64,000 nucleotides of DNA from Diogma glabrata (taxonomy: Eukaryota; Arthropoda; Insecta; Diptera; Cylindrotomidae). Under the pieces are notes generated by a model that saw nothing but the letters and a program-made list of their open reading frames with translations, was not told where the DNA came from and made no database searches. The translations under genes were made by a program, and so were the position numbers. The first letter of the stretch is position 1, and every line of letters begins with the position of its first letter. The stretch lies in the NCBI GenBank assembly GCA_963693315.1, contig OY856188.1, positions 264,735,114 through 264,799,113 of the forward strand. Reading direction: 5' to 3'. Below are positions 9,001 to 20,512 of the stretch, in pieces.

Positions 9001-11360
9001 CTTTATAGACCGGGAGGCAGCGTTGCAAATGAAAAAGTCATTTGATGCCGGTTGAATTTTATTTATTTTAATTAATTAACTCCAGCTGATGATAAATTTG
9101 GCGGTCAGCTGCTAAAGTAGTGGGGGGCGTGGTTGTGGGAGACTTTTAAACTGGTAAAAAAAACGAATTCCAAAAGTAATTTGATGCCGCTTCAAAATTT
9201 GTATGATGCATGTTTACACCATAACAATTGAAAAAAAAGTCGTCAGCTGATTGGCGGATGGTGGATTATACGTCAGCTCCTCGTATACATCAGTATAAAA
9301 ATGCAATATAGTCAAGACTTTTCTGCATAGGATCTTGATGAAACTTTGGCAAATGATCCAGGTTCACTTGAAAATGGAAAATCTGAATTTATTTTAAATT
9401 TGGACAAAATGGCGGGGGGTCTCCCGAACACCTCTAAGTTTAAATCTTCAATAACTTCTAATCCCGACTTATGATCTTATGGAAACTTGGTATATAAATT
9501 TTTAGTACTGTTTCCAATATTTCTGCGTACCAACTTCCGGTTTGACAGTTCCAGTTAAAAAGTTTTTTTCCAGGTATTTATCCCTACTGTAGCCTACAAT
9601 TACCGATCGATTTTCATGAAACGTTGGTAAACGCTTTCAAGTAACATAAAAAACATTTTGTTAGCTTTTGGAGTACATTGGATAAAGGGTTGGGGGGTCC
9701 ACCATACAACAGATGGTTTTTTCCACAATGTTTTTTATGTTTGTTGGGAGCATAAACATTCGTTCGGGAATGAATTTTGACGACACTTTGCAAAAGGATG
9801 CAAATATGTATGGCAAGAAACTGATTAGTTTTTGAGCGATAGTGAACCAAGTTGTGAGGGGTCACCCAAACACCTGTTTTTTTAAAGCTTAATAACATCT
9901 GCACCTGATAATCGAATTGGATGAAACTTGGTACATAAACATTTGGTACGGTTCACAAAAGTTTTGCATCCCAACTTCCGGTTTTTCATTTCCGGTAAAA
10001 ATGTTTGGTACTCCCAACAAACATTGCAAAAATGGTGAGACAATAAGCAGGTGTTCGGGAGGCCCTCCACCACTTATCTCAATATTGTCCAAAAACTAAT
10101 CAGTTTTTTGTCATTTAAGTCTCCATATTTTTTCAAAGTGTCACTAAAATTGATTAATGAATGAAGTCTGTATGCTCCCAACAAACTTTAAAAACCAAGT
10201 GCGAAAAGTCAGCAGTTGTATGGTAGACCCCCGCCACTTTGATCAATGTGTCCCAAAAGATGATAACTATTTTTCACTAATTGAAACTTTTCCATAAGTT
10301 TCATCATAATCACTTCATTATTGTAGGCACTGAAAAAACGTCAAAAAATTACGAACCAAAATTTTTTACCGGTAATGAAAAGCTGGAAGTTGGGATGCAG
10401 AACTGTTGTGAACCGTACCAAATGTTTATGTACCAAGTTTCATCCAATTCGATTATCAGGTACAAATGTTATTTAGCTTTAAGAAGAACAGGTGTTTGGG
10501 GGACCCCCCACCACTTTGTTCACTATCGCTAAAAAACTAATCAGTTTTTTGCCATACATATTTGCATCTCCAAAGTGTCGTCAAAATTCATTCCCGAACG
10601 AATGTTTTATGCTCCCAACAAACATAAAAAACTTTGTGGAAAAAACCATCTGTTGTATGGTGGACCCCCAACCCTTTATCCAATGTACTCCAAAAGCTAA
10701 CAAAATGTTTTTCATGTTACTTGAAAGCGTTTACCAACGTTTCATGAAAATCGATCGGTAATTGTAGGCTACAATAGGGATAAATACCTGGAAAAAAACT
10801 TTTTAACCGGAACTGTCAAACCAGAAGTTGGTACGCAGAAATATTGGAAACAGTACTAAAAATTTATATACCAAGTTTCCATAAGATCATAAGTCGGGAT
10901 TAGAAGTTATTGAAGATTTAAACTTAGAGGTGTTCGGGAGACCCCCCGCCATTTTGTCCAAATTTAAAATAAATTCAGATTTTCCATTTTCAAGTGAACC
11001 TGGATCATTTGCCAAAGTTTCATCAAGATCCTATGCAGAAAGGTCTTGACTATATTGCATTTTTATACTGATGTATACGAGGAGCTGACGTATAATCCCC
11101 CATCCGCCAATCAGCTGACGACTTTTTTTTCAATTGTTATGGTGTAAACATGCATCATACAAATTTTGAAGCGGCATCAAATTACTTTTGGAATTCGTTT
11201 TTTTTACCAGTTTAAAACTCCCCCACAACCACACCCCCCGCAAGTCTGACGGCTGACTCTTATTTTCTACATCACAAATAATTAATCTATCTATAAAAAT
11301 TAAATTCAATCGGCGTCAAATCACTAACCAAAATGCAACGCTGCCTCCCGTCTATTAAGG
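9001..11360. mobile_element. Giant 2.36-kb foldback element
   Basis: The two halves (about 9001-10100 and 10270-11360) are near-complete reverse complements around a diverged centre at about 10180. Ends: left CTTTATAGACCGGGAGGCAG, right CTGCCTCCCGTCTATTAAGG. Inside each arm there are degenerate direct repeats spaced about 440 bp, for example the ACCAACTTCCGG and CCCAACTTCCGG blocks at about 9530 and 9970. The short frames on either strand (9614-10761) are mirror images of each other and have no family motif. No target duplication is obvious. A diverged single-arm relative lies at 61500-61760. Confidence 0.9.
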
Positions 11361-13070
11361 TAAGGTATGTTTAGTTTTAATTGTAAAATTTTATAAACTA
11401 ACGTTTTTGAATATCCGAAGATACCATGCTAACACGAATTAACATTATAACATACATAATACTATGGTAGTTTTCTTGCTCACGTGTGTTTATTGCTCAC
11501 AATGTGTGTTTTATTGTAAATGTTTGCATTTTTCATACAAATCTGGCAAATAATTTTTATTGCGCATTCAGCATTCTGATTGCTTCTTTGTGTATTAATT
11601 CCTGAAGGCTCTCTTGTCCAGTTACTTTTGAAACTTTGCAATCATGAATGAAATCATTCTTGTTATATATTTGATTTAAAAACCACAAATCAGACCATTC
11701 ATATACGATGTTAAAGGAAAAATTCCATCTAAACTGACTCGGGAGCATAAATGTAAAAATTGCCAAGATGGCCCATTCGTTCCATTTAGCTTAGCAATGC
11801 TTGAAATTTTTTGAAAATTAATAAAAAAATGAGTTCTTTTTTCTTATAAAATCTGAAAACATGTGTAAGGTGGAAAGAAATTTATTATCCTCTCTATCGA
11901 GAGTTTTCGCTAATTTTCACTTCACCATTCACAAAACGTTATTTCAATTTGTTGTTATTTTTAATTAGATCTAAAACAAACGGATACTCAATATTCGGAA
12001 ATTTTGCACTACCTGTAAGCCTTTTATCCATTATACCAGTTGAAGAACTCTATCCAAAACATGGTGCTAACTAACAAAAAGGGGCATTAAATATTTATTG
12101 TAACCTACTCCAACTCCCTTTCGTGTTCTTTCATTGCTGCCGATATACCAAATTTATTAAGTGTATTATCTTTTAATCGTACAACATCCAAATTGATCTC
12201 TTTTCTCTCATTTTTTTAAACAACTTGATATTCAGACTTTTCTATATATGTTTGTCATAGAAATGGAGAGATCACTCCTAGAATTTTTGGTAGATTTTAA
12301 ATTTGTCCTTTAACATTGTTGCTTCTCCATATGTGGCTCTGTAAACACCCGATTCACTGACTTGAAATTGGATTAGTTAGACCCTTATTCGACAACATCT
12401 TGCACAAACTTGAAGCTTTCCTTGTCAGGATTCGCCAAATTTCTCCGATTGAACCTTAATTTCACAATACATAGAAGTCAGTAATTAGGAATACTCATCT
12501 TACATCAAAAGAAGTAACAATTTTTTTTATTTTTTTGTCTTTTTATTAAAATATTCATAGCAAATACATAAAAGTTCATCGAATTTGATACAGGAAAGTA
12601 GTTTTGATAAAAAAAGTCTGAGCAACATTTTTTTCCAGCATTTTTTTACTGAAAGTTAGAGCTACACGCGATATGTGGCGAACATCAAAATTAAAAATTT
12701 AAAAATTCAAATTTAGCATGCGATGTTTTATTGATTGAAATAAAAAACAAAATATATTATTCATTCTAATTTTTCCAAAATATTAAAACTTTTTTTTTTT
12801 TTAAATATATTAAAAAGTTTAATATGACGGTTTAACACAATAAATTGTAATATTTAGTTTTCAAAAGTTATAATATAAATAATGTAATATTGATAAATCT
12901 ATGCCAGTTTTAATTAAATCTTAAATTCTGTTTGGAATTGAGTTTGACTTTTTAAGATTTCATCTGTATATTGTGACTTTGGCAACATACTTTAATCTCA
13001 AAGGAGTTCGTATCACTTTCATAAGTTCTTGTTAAAAGAAATTCAAAGGGATTTTTGATGGAAGGTTAAA
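11361..13070. other. No gene recognised
   Basis: AT-rich. One 69-codon frame at 11557-11766 (minus) has no recognisable motif. Homopolymer T runs occur at 12520-12540 and 12788-12801. Confidence 0.4.
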
Positions 13071-13260
13071 GCGAGAAATACTAGCTTTTATTTATAAAGG
13101 AATTAAAACATTTGAAGATTTTGGATAGTTTATAGTCTTGTTTGGAAAGCGAGAAATACTAGCTTTTATTTATAAAGGAATTAAATCATTTGAAGATTTT
13201 GGATAGTTTATAGCTTTGATTGGAAAGCTATAATTGGATAGTTTATAGCTTTTTTTCAAG
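13071..13260 (+). repeat. 78-bp tandem duplication
   Basis: Unit 1 (13071-13148) and unit 2 (13149-13226) both start GCGAGAAATACTAGCTTTTA and differ at a few positions. A partial third copy (GGATAGTTTATAGCTTT) follows. Confidence 0.9.
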
Positions 13261-13664
13261 TTGTGAATAACAATACTATTTCTACTCCGTTCTACATTAT
13301 AGCACAACTAGCTTTAGATATAAAATTTTTGACTGTTAAAAAGAGAAAGAAATTTATAATCTAGAAGGCGTGGTGCTATAGTTTTTGACAGATAAACATT
13401 GAAAAATTAATTATTCTTTTGTTGTTTGATGTTTATTACATTTAAATTTAAATTTGTTTATTTAATCTTTATAAGAATCCATATGGATAAAAGGCTTTAA
13501 ATATTATATTTGGTATAGTGGTATAGTGATGACGATCAAATTTTGATCAATTTCATCTTTGAACTCAGCTTTCAACTTTGAAATTACAACAAAAAATTTT
13601 ACAATGGCGATGCTATTCAATACAATCAACAAAGACGATGCTATAAAATAGTATACTACTCATA

Positions 13665-13830
13665 CTGGAAATAAAATAAAAAAAATCAGTTTTAAATTTT
13701 GCTCAAAAAGTTGAAATTTAAATTCCTAGGACTTTATAAAATTTTATAAAGTCCTAGGACGTTAAAGTTCAACTTTTTGTACCATAAATAATCCGAAAAA
13801 TGTCGTTTTAGATATCAGTATGAAATAAAC
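13665..13830. repeat. Snap-back element with perfect 36-bp palindrome core
   Basis: 13724-13759 is a perfect palindrome centred at 13741/13742 (outer half TCCTAGGACTTTATAAAA). Pairing continues imperfectly outward (AAAAAGTTGAA at 13705 with TTCAACTTTTT at 13768), then more loosely to CATACTG on both sides. It resembles a small hairpin MITE. Confidence 0.85.
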
Positions 13831-14370
13831 AATATTACTAACGTTATAAAAAAAAAAGATGGCTATTCTCGAACTGGATGGAAATAGTTTCGAAACTATT
13901 TTTCTTCTTAAAATTTCATGCATATCCAAATTATGAAAAATTTAACATCTGATGTTTTTTAAGACCGCACTTTAAACCAGAAGTCATATCTAAGAGAAGA
14001 TAAGTTAAAAATTAACACACTGCCGGCAAAGAACTAAAAACAGGCCAGTGAAATAATAATTTGTTGAGGAATTTATTCCCAGCAAGCTGGAAATCGTTTC
14101 AATACCTTCACTTGCTCTAACTAAATGTAATCTGAGTTTGAGTTTAAAAAATAAATGTGTGTCATTTTTTCAGTTTTTGCTTGTATATATCTAGAAAGTA
14201 GTACTTCGGTGGGGCACTGACAGTAGTATTGCTGAAGTAAAAAACATTGAAACTGGGAAATTTTCTAATGTCAGTGCAAACTTATATTTTGCTACTTCTC
14301 AGGACCACATATCTTTGAGGTAGCATTCATGCATTTTCTTTGATTTCGATGTCATCTACGATATTCTCAA
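13831..14370. other. No feature recognised
   Basis: AT-rich, no coding or repeat signal seen. Confidence 0.4.
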
Positions 14371-14598
14371 TCAGTGGTGGTTTGTCGAGACCCTATTCAT
14401 CGGAATCATCTTCAAAAGGATTTTGCCAATTTCTGTTTCAAAGGCAAGCGACATGTGAGACCCACCCTCGCACGGTGCTGAATTTGAGCAAAACTGACCG
14501 TGGGCCTTGAGGCAATTTATTGAGAATGCAGCGGCATTTCCCTGTATAACCCTGCCCTGCTGCATTTCACCGGAAAGCCAAGATCCATCTTCCTCCAA
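14371..14598 (-). other. Open frame of unknown nature, GC-elevated
   Basis: A 75-codon frame (residues include EEDGSWLSGEMQQGRVIQGN and KAHGQFCSNSAPCEGG) in a block clearly richer in G+C than its surroundings (about 14380-14600). The other strand also reads through with few stops. I recognise no domain. It may be a piece of a transposon or an old retrocopy. No splice sites or poly(A) signal support an exon. Confidence 0.2.
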
Positions 14599-16379
14599 CT
14601 TCAGTTAAAAAGATCCAGGTCTATCATAACAGTCTTAAATTCAGTGGTAGGCCGCAGAATATCTTGTGCGGCTGCGCATAGATTGAAAGGAGCTTAGCAA
14701 ACTTTCTTGAAATTTTTGATTATATATTTATTAACCAATAAATAACTAAATTCAATTATTTATTTATTTTATTTCTCGTTCATATTTTTGTAAATTTTTT
14801 TAATACTGATTACTGAGTTAAAAATTGGGTTTTAAAAAACTTTAACTTGTTAATTTTTAATTTTTATTTGCCGAGTTTTGTAAGTGTCTCTGAATTGAAT
14901 GTTCGGTTCTTAAAAAGTGTATCGCGTCTGAGTGCTCTATATACCCGTGATTAGTTGAGCATGCACCAGAAGTGCAAAAGCATTTAAAGGTCTTAAAACC
15001 TATCTTTGATCTCTGTGTTGTTGTGAAGATATTTCTTCAATTCCTTTATTACACAAAAATTTTTTATTAAAAAAAATTAATTTGTTTGAAATTTTACTTC
15101 AAAATTTAAATTTAAATCTTGTTCTTCTTGAGTATAATAATTCTTCTAAAATAATTTAAATATATATAAACAAATGTGTTCTTATCAAATCAAAACAAAT
15201 ATAATTAACTTTCATATGTAATCTTTTTTCAGGTAAAACAAAATCAAAAAACTTGTTTCTAAAATCTTGAGCACAAACTAAATAACATTCATACCAACAC
15301 AATACAAATACTTTAAGCACGCACCATAAATATTTAATCAATGGAAAACATAAAAATGAGAACAGAAAATTAAAGTTCAAAACTGAATTTAACATTCGGT
15401 TAAATATTAAGAACCTGAAAACCGAAAAATTAAATTGGAAAAATATTTGTATTTGTCGGGGGCGTTGTAGAATATTTTATGGTGAAGGAAGATAGTAGAA
15501 TTATTATTATTTACAGTTCATGTGGTTCACATGAAATATATTTCGGAGGTAAAATCCCTTGGTTTTTATTTTAGAGCAAAACTTACAACATCAATCATCG
15601 AATGAGCTTCCATATTCAAATCATAAAGCTTGATTCAGTTTAATTTTAAAAAAGCCATCAATCAATACAAATAATATTTCATTGCTCTATTTTATGTTTT
15701 GTATATCACATTCACAATTGATTATTTCAATTGATTTTAAAAAGCTTAGTTCGGAGAAACTAACTGAAACCACATATCAATTTCGATTTGAATATACGTG
15801 CACTCATCATTTCCTTGAGTTTTTCTATATATTTTCATTCCGTTTTCATAGTTGGATGCTTTCTGCAATGTGGGAATGTACGAAAGAAAAATAAATGTCT
15901 TACTGAAAGTATGTTACACAATTATTTTTTCGTTCTGTTTGTTTTTCTTTCGAAATATTTTTATGTTCAAGAAAATGATTCTCATTTTTTATCGACTTTT
16001 AATGAACTTCTGGTGTTTGTGTATCTGGATTTTGGATAGAAGAAAGTGTTAAATACGATTATGGGAGGATTGTAAAATTACGGTTGTTTGTTTAATTTTA
16101 TGAGTGTCTGATTGTTGGTAGCGAATACATATTGGATAAAGTGTCTTATTTACTGTGTTTTGGAAGTGAAGACTTCTTTAGGAGCGTTAGCCGATTTTGT
16201 ATGGGAAAAATTTTAAGTATTTGCATGATTGTCACGCAATGATCATCATAAATATTAAATATTAAAAGAGAGGGAGATAAATTGTAATCGTTTTTTATTT
16301 TCTTGTTTTCTATTCTCGTTTTCTTGATTCATAATTTGTTTTTTATCTTTGAGATGTTTTTCTCTGTTTATAACAGGGA
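14599..16379. other. No gene recognised
   Basis: AT-rich. Overlapping 60-80-codon frames at 15682-16052 lack any motif and look like chance. Confidence 0.4.
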
Positions 16380-16383
16380 GTAA

Positions 16384-16915
16384 GTGTGGCCTGAAACGGA
16401 AGAGAGATATCAAAACCATATTGCCGAAACATTTGAAAAAACAGAAACCATTAATGGAGACGTCAATAAGTCATGGTATTTGCTCAAAGATGCTGTTTTA
16501 AGCGCTGCTGAGGGAATACTTGGACGACCACAGACCCACTCCCAGAATCCATGGATGGATCAAGCATGCCTTGATGCTATTCAATACAAAAGAGATTGCT
16601 ATCTGAAGTGTCTACAAGGACGCAACACCAGGTCCACGAAGGAGAACTATAAACTGGCAAGACAAGCCGTTACAAAACCATGTAGACGAACGAAGAGAGA
16701 ATGGTGGAAGAGACAGTGTGAGGAGATTGAAAGCTTCAATAAGGAACATTAATCGCGTTACTTCTTTCAACAGGTTAAAACCTTAAAGAAGGGCCCTCAA
16801 ACTAGATCGACTGCTATTCAAAATAAAGATGGGGAGCTACAAAGAGACCCTTAAAAATATTTTAGATACTTGGGCCGCTTATTTTGAGAGTCTACTTAAC
16901 TTAAGTGACCACCAA
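16384..16915 (+). pseudogene. LINE fragment: linker between endonuclease and RT
   Basis: The translation follows the helical linker found between endonuclease and reverse transcriptase in many invertebrate LINEs: LLKDAVLSAAEGILG, NPWMDQACLDAIQYKRDCY, RRTKREWWKRQCEEIE. After an in-frame TAA at 16750 the same reading continues with KGPQTRSTAIQNKDGEL, and after a frame change with ILDTWAAYFESLLNLS (about 16857-16904). The catalytic domains on both sides are missing. It is unrelated in detail to the intact LINE at 1.8 kb. The fragment ends where a 53/54-bp satellite begins. Confidence 0.75.
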
Positions 16916-16939
16916 CAAGTCGGGCGACGAGCAAAGCTT

Positions 16940-17395
16940 ATTTGTGCGTCATCATTCATTCGCAATCATATAAATTCCTCAGTTCATATTGCCACAACTG
17001 GCTCAACATTCAGCCACTATCGCATGAGTCAATAGTTTTGTATTGATACAATTACTCATCATTTATCTACAATCACCTATTTCTACGATTCTATATTGCT
17101 ACAATCTGCTCAACATTTATCAACAATTACATAATTCAAGGAGTTTATATTGCTACAATTGGCTCAACTGTCATCCATCATCGATGATTCAATAGTTTCA
17201 TATTGATATAATTACTCATCCTGCATCCACAACCGCATTATTCAACCGTTTTTATAATTGTTACGTACTATTTTATCATCTTTTAACCACAACCGCATTA
17301 TTCAGCCGTTTGTTGTGAGTTTTACGTACAATTCGTTCAATTTTCATCCGCAACCGCCTGATTCAGCAGTTTGTTTTTATAAATTCGTTTGTATG
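16940..17395 (+). repeat. 53/54-bp satellite with 160-bp higher-order period
   Basis: About eight units; unit starts at 16987, 17041, 17094, 17148 and 17201 alternate 54 and 53 bp. A typical unit begins TATTGCTACAATTGGCTCAA and ends near CATGATTCAATAGTTT. Units 2 and 5, and 3 and 6 (TATTGATANAATTACTCATC), are more alike than neighbours, giving a three-unit repeat of 160-161 bp. The last two units are longer and contain GTTTTACGTAC insertions. Confidence 0.85.
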
Positions 17396-18611
17396 ATTGA
17401 TCTGGGAGAGATGAATAACTAATACGACAAGGAAGGAGGAACGGGATCGATTACTAGCCTGGGGTGAGTTCAAGTTTACTTATCTTTATTTTTAGGTTTT
17501 ATTCTGGTTTTGGATGAATTCTTTAACCGGGATAAGTCTGTCTAAAGGTAATGGTTTTAATTTTGGCTTTCCGTATTAAATAAATTAATTTTGGGGTTCG
17601 TGACGGGCGTAGCTTCTTCGCCATGTGGGGCCACCAAAATCTTCTTTTTTCACTTTTTCTTTTGATATCCGATCTAGTAGATAAACGATACACGCGTACA
17701 ATTCAGGTAATTTGTACTGGCCGGCAGGTATAATCTCTCGTTCCCGCAAGCTGAAGCTAGCTTAGGGTTCAAAATCGAACTAGGTGCGCGGCCTGAAATA
17801 CCGATTCTATTGGTCTTCCAATGCAACCAGTTCTCCTTTACACTTTCAGATTAGCAGCCAAAAGACTGATTGCAAAGGATTCGATCTGATGCTAAGGTTA
17901 CAAAAATTTATAAACCTTCTAGTGTTCATCAAGTGTATATGGGATAAAATCTCAGTTCTGAAAGATCACGCGGCAGTTAGCGAGCGCCAATTTAGACAGG
18001 TTTCAAAAATCCAATTTGAGTGAGAAATTATTAAGCTGTGAAGGACGAGGTACAAAAACTCATTTCAGAGGCTCGCGAAGTGTGGTGACCGAGAAAGAAT
18101 TGTGTTCCACTCGATATTATGGACCGTTCAAAATTGGAACGTTATGGTTTGAAAAAATTTAAATTAGAATAATTTCAGTAAGTCTCGTTATTTAGACGGA
18201 GCTTCAATAAAATTGATTACATTTTTATAATATATTTTGCTGCAAATTAAACGAGAAGAAACATAACAACAAAGGAAAGCTTCAGTTCTATCTACAGAGC
18301 TATCTCTAGGTGAAGCGTTTTTGTTGAAAAACATAAGAATATGCAAATTCAACACTTCGTTTTAGTTTTTAATCGACCAAATTGAGTCAAAAAGAACGGT
18401 CAACAAAAACCAATGCCAACAATAACAAAGGGTCGAGATAATGTCTATTAACTCAATCAGTTGTGAAATCAAATATGATTTGATGACAAATCAGGCGTCC
18501 AGCTCAAAAACATCGGAAGCACTTGAACACTATTTTATAAGATAAATTGCGGGCTTCTATTATAAATATAATACGATGTAATACGTCTTACGAAGGTTGG
18601 ACAACGGATTA
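17396..18611. other. No gene recognised; GC-richer patch
   Basis: About 17570-17800 is more GC-rich and includes TTCGTGACGGGCGTAGCTTC. It could be a transposon or LTR remnant, but no protein motif is visible. The rest is AT-rich. Confidence 0.35.
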
Positions 18612-19905
18612 TTATTGGAATTTAGAAAAAGTTTAAATATTTGATTTCATTCTAATTTTTGGAATATTTTTGGAATTTTGAAAAAGTTTCAATTTTTGAT
18701 TTTGTTATAATTTTTGCAATATTTTTAAAATTTTGAAAAAAATAGAAGTTTTGAATTTTATATTTTTATTATTATTATTGAGAACTATGGCATTATAAGT
18801 TTGTCAAAAAAATGTTGTCAAGTGTGTCAAAAGAAAGATTTTTATTTATTTTTTACCCAATTTTTTTGGGAAAAAATAAAATTAATAATTTGTATGACAT
18901 GAAAATGTATTATTATTATAGAGATATGGCATTATAAGTTTGTCAAAAACATAATGTCAAGCGTGTCAAAAAATGATTTCACTGATTTTTTTAGCCAATT
19001 TTTTGGGGAAAAAATGTAGCTGTTTTTATGACGTAAATGTAATTTAAATGAAATTGGACATGGAAAATTTTTAAATTTGTGTTAGTTTTTGAAATATATT
19101 TGGAATTTTGAAAAAAGTATGTATTTTTGATTTTGTAATAATTTTTGCAATCAATATTTTTAAAATTTTGGAAAAAGTTTTAATTTTTTATTTTGTAAGA
19201 ATTTTTGGAATATTTTTGGAATTTTGAAAAATTTTAAATTTTTGATTTTATTATAATTTTTATAATTTTGGAAAAAGTTTCAATTTTTGATATTGTTATA
19301 ATTTTTGCAATATTTTTAGTTTTGGAAAAAGTTTGAATTTTTAAGAATTTTTGGAATATTATTAGAATTTAGAAAATGTTTAAATATTTGTTTTTATTCC
19401 AATTTTTGGAATGTTTTTAGAATTTTTTAAAAAATTTTTTTTAATTTTATATATATTTTTAGAATTTTGAAAAGTTTCAATTTATGAATTTTTAAGAATT
19501 TTTGGAATATTATTAGATTTTAGAAAAAGTTTAAATATTTGATTTAATTCTAAGTTTTGGAATATTTGGAATTTTGAAAAAAGTTTCAAATTTTGATTTT
19601 GTATAATTTTTGCCATATTTTCAGAATTTTTGAAAAAAGTTTAATCTTTGATTTTGTAATAATTTTTGGAATATTTTTAGTATTTTGGAAAAAGTTTGAT
19701 TTTATTCTTTGAAAGAAATATGATATTGTGATTTTGTAATATTTTCTCGATACACGGAGAGGGAGAGGTTTTTGAGTAGTTTGCTGAGTGTAACTTAAAA
19801 CCATGTCCGCATAAAACTTTTTTGCCGAAAACTATATTAAAATCCTTAACCCAGACCGAAGTTTTGATATGTCAGAGCTGTGAGATTTCAACCCCTCCAT
19901 ATTTT
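18612..19905 (+). repeat. R18 repeat, plus-strand copy (AT-rich array)
   Basis: This is a composite repeat. It has degenerate units of about 56 bp (GGAATTTTGAAAAAGTTT, then ATTTTTGATTTTGTTATAAT, then TTTTTGGAATATTTTT). Between them, at 18775-19030, lie two copies of a unit of about 130 bp starting GAGANATATGGCATTATAAG and running through a GACANNCTTGACA-type block. The right end carries TCAGAGCTGTGAGATTTCA (19878-19896). The whole recurs inverted at 28535-31015. This copy holds the empty site of the recombinase element (about 18907-18920, rich in TAATAATAA on the complement). Confidence 0.8.
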
Positions 19906-20446
19906 TATAATTTTTTTAACGGCCCAGCCATGGTTGTCAGTATTTGACCATTACTACTATACTGGTCATCATTATTCGTTCGTTCATTACTAGACCAACT
20001 GTACAACCTTGTATGGGCTATTGCTGTTGTTTTTCTCTAGCCCATGAATGGCAACCATTTATTGTCCGAAGTAAAATTAAGTTAATGAGCCAGTAAAATT
20101 AAGAACTGACGACACTTTGAAATGCTTCACAATTCATATTCACGCCACGTTGACCAATTTTTAAGAAAATTAGTGCATTAGCATTAACTCCGATGTTGCC
20201 GCATCATGCCTGCGAGACTAAAGTGCATTTTAATGCTTGGTGATCTTGTAGAGATGTAGTTCTAATAGGTTGTGCAACTGTTTTAAATGTGATCGTTCAT
20301 CATATAATTCTCACATGGTTTCCAGACTATCATAATCTTCTTCAACGTTGCAGTAATCAGCAGCATTATTGTCGTCGCAAACTTCTAGCTTAGTTTGCAC
20401 CGTGTCATATTTTTGTACACCCATCGCAGCCGATGTAGTGATGGTT
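19906..20446. other. No feature recognised
   Basis: Mixed composition, no coding or repeat signal. Confidence 0.4.
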
Positions 20447-20512
20447 TATATCTTACAAGGGTAGGTAACTTTTTGCCATATCTTACAAGGGTAGGTAACC
20501 TTTTGCCATACT
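20447..20512 (+). repeat. About 32-bp tandem duplication
   Basis: TATCTTACAAGGGTAGGTAA followed by NTTTTTGCCA occurs twice in a row. Confidence 0.85.

Noticed and set aside
9614..10761. Cluster of 60-96-codon frames on both strands
   Set aside because: They mirror each other across the giant foldback and have no family motif.
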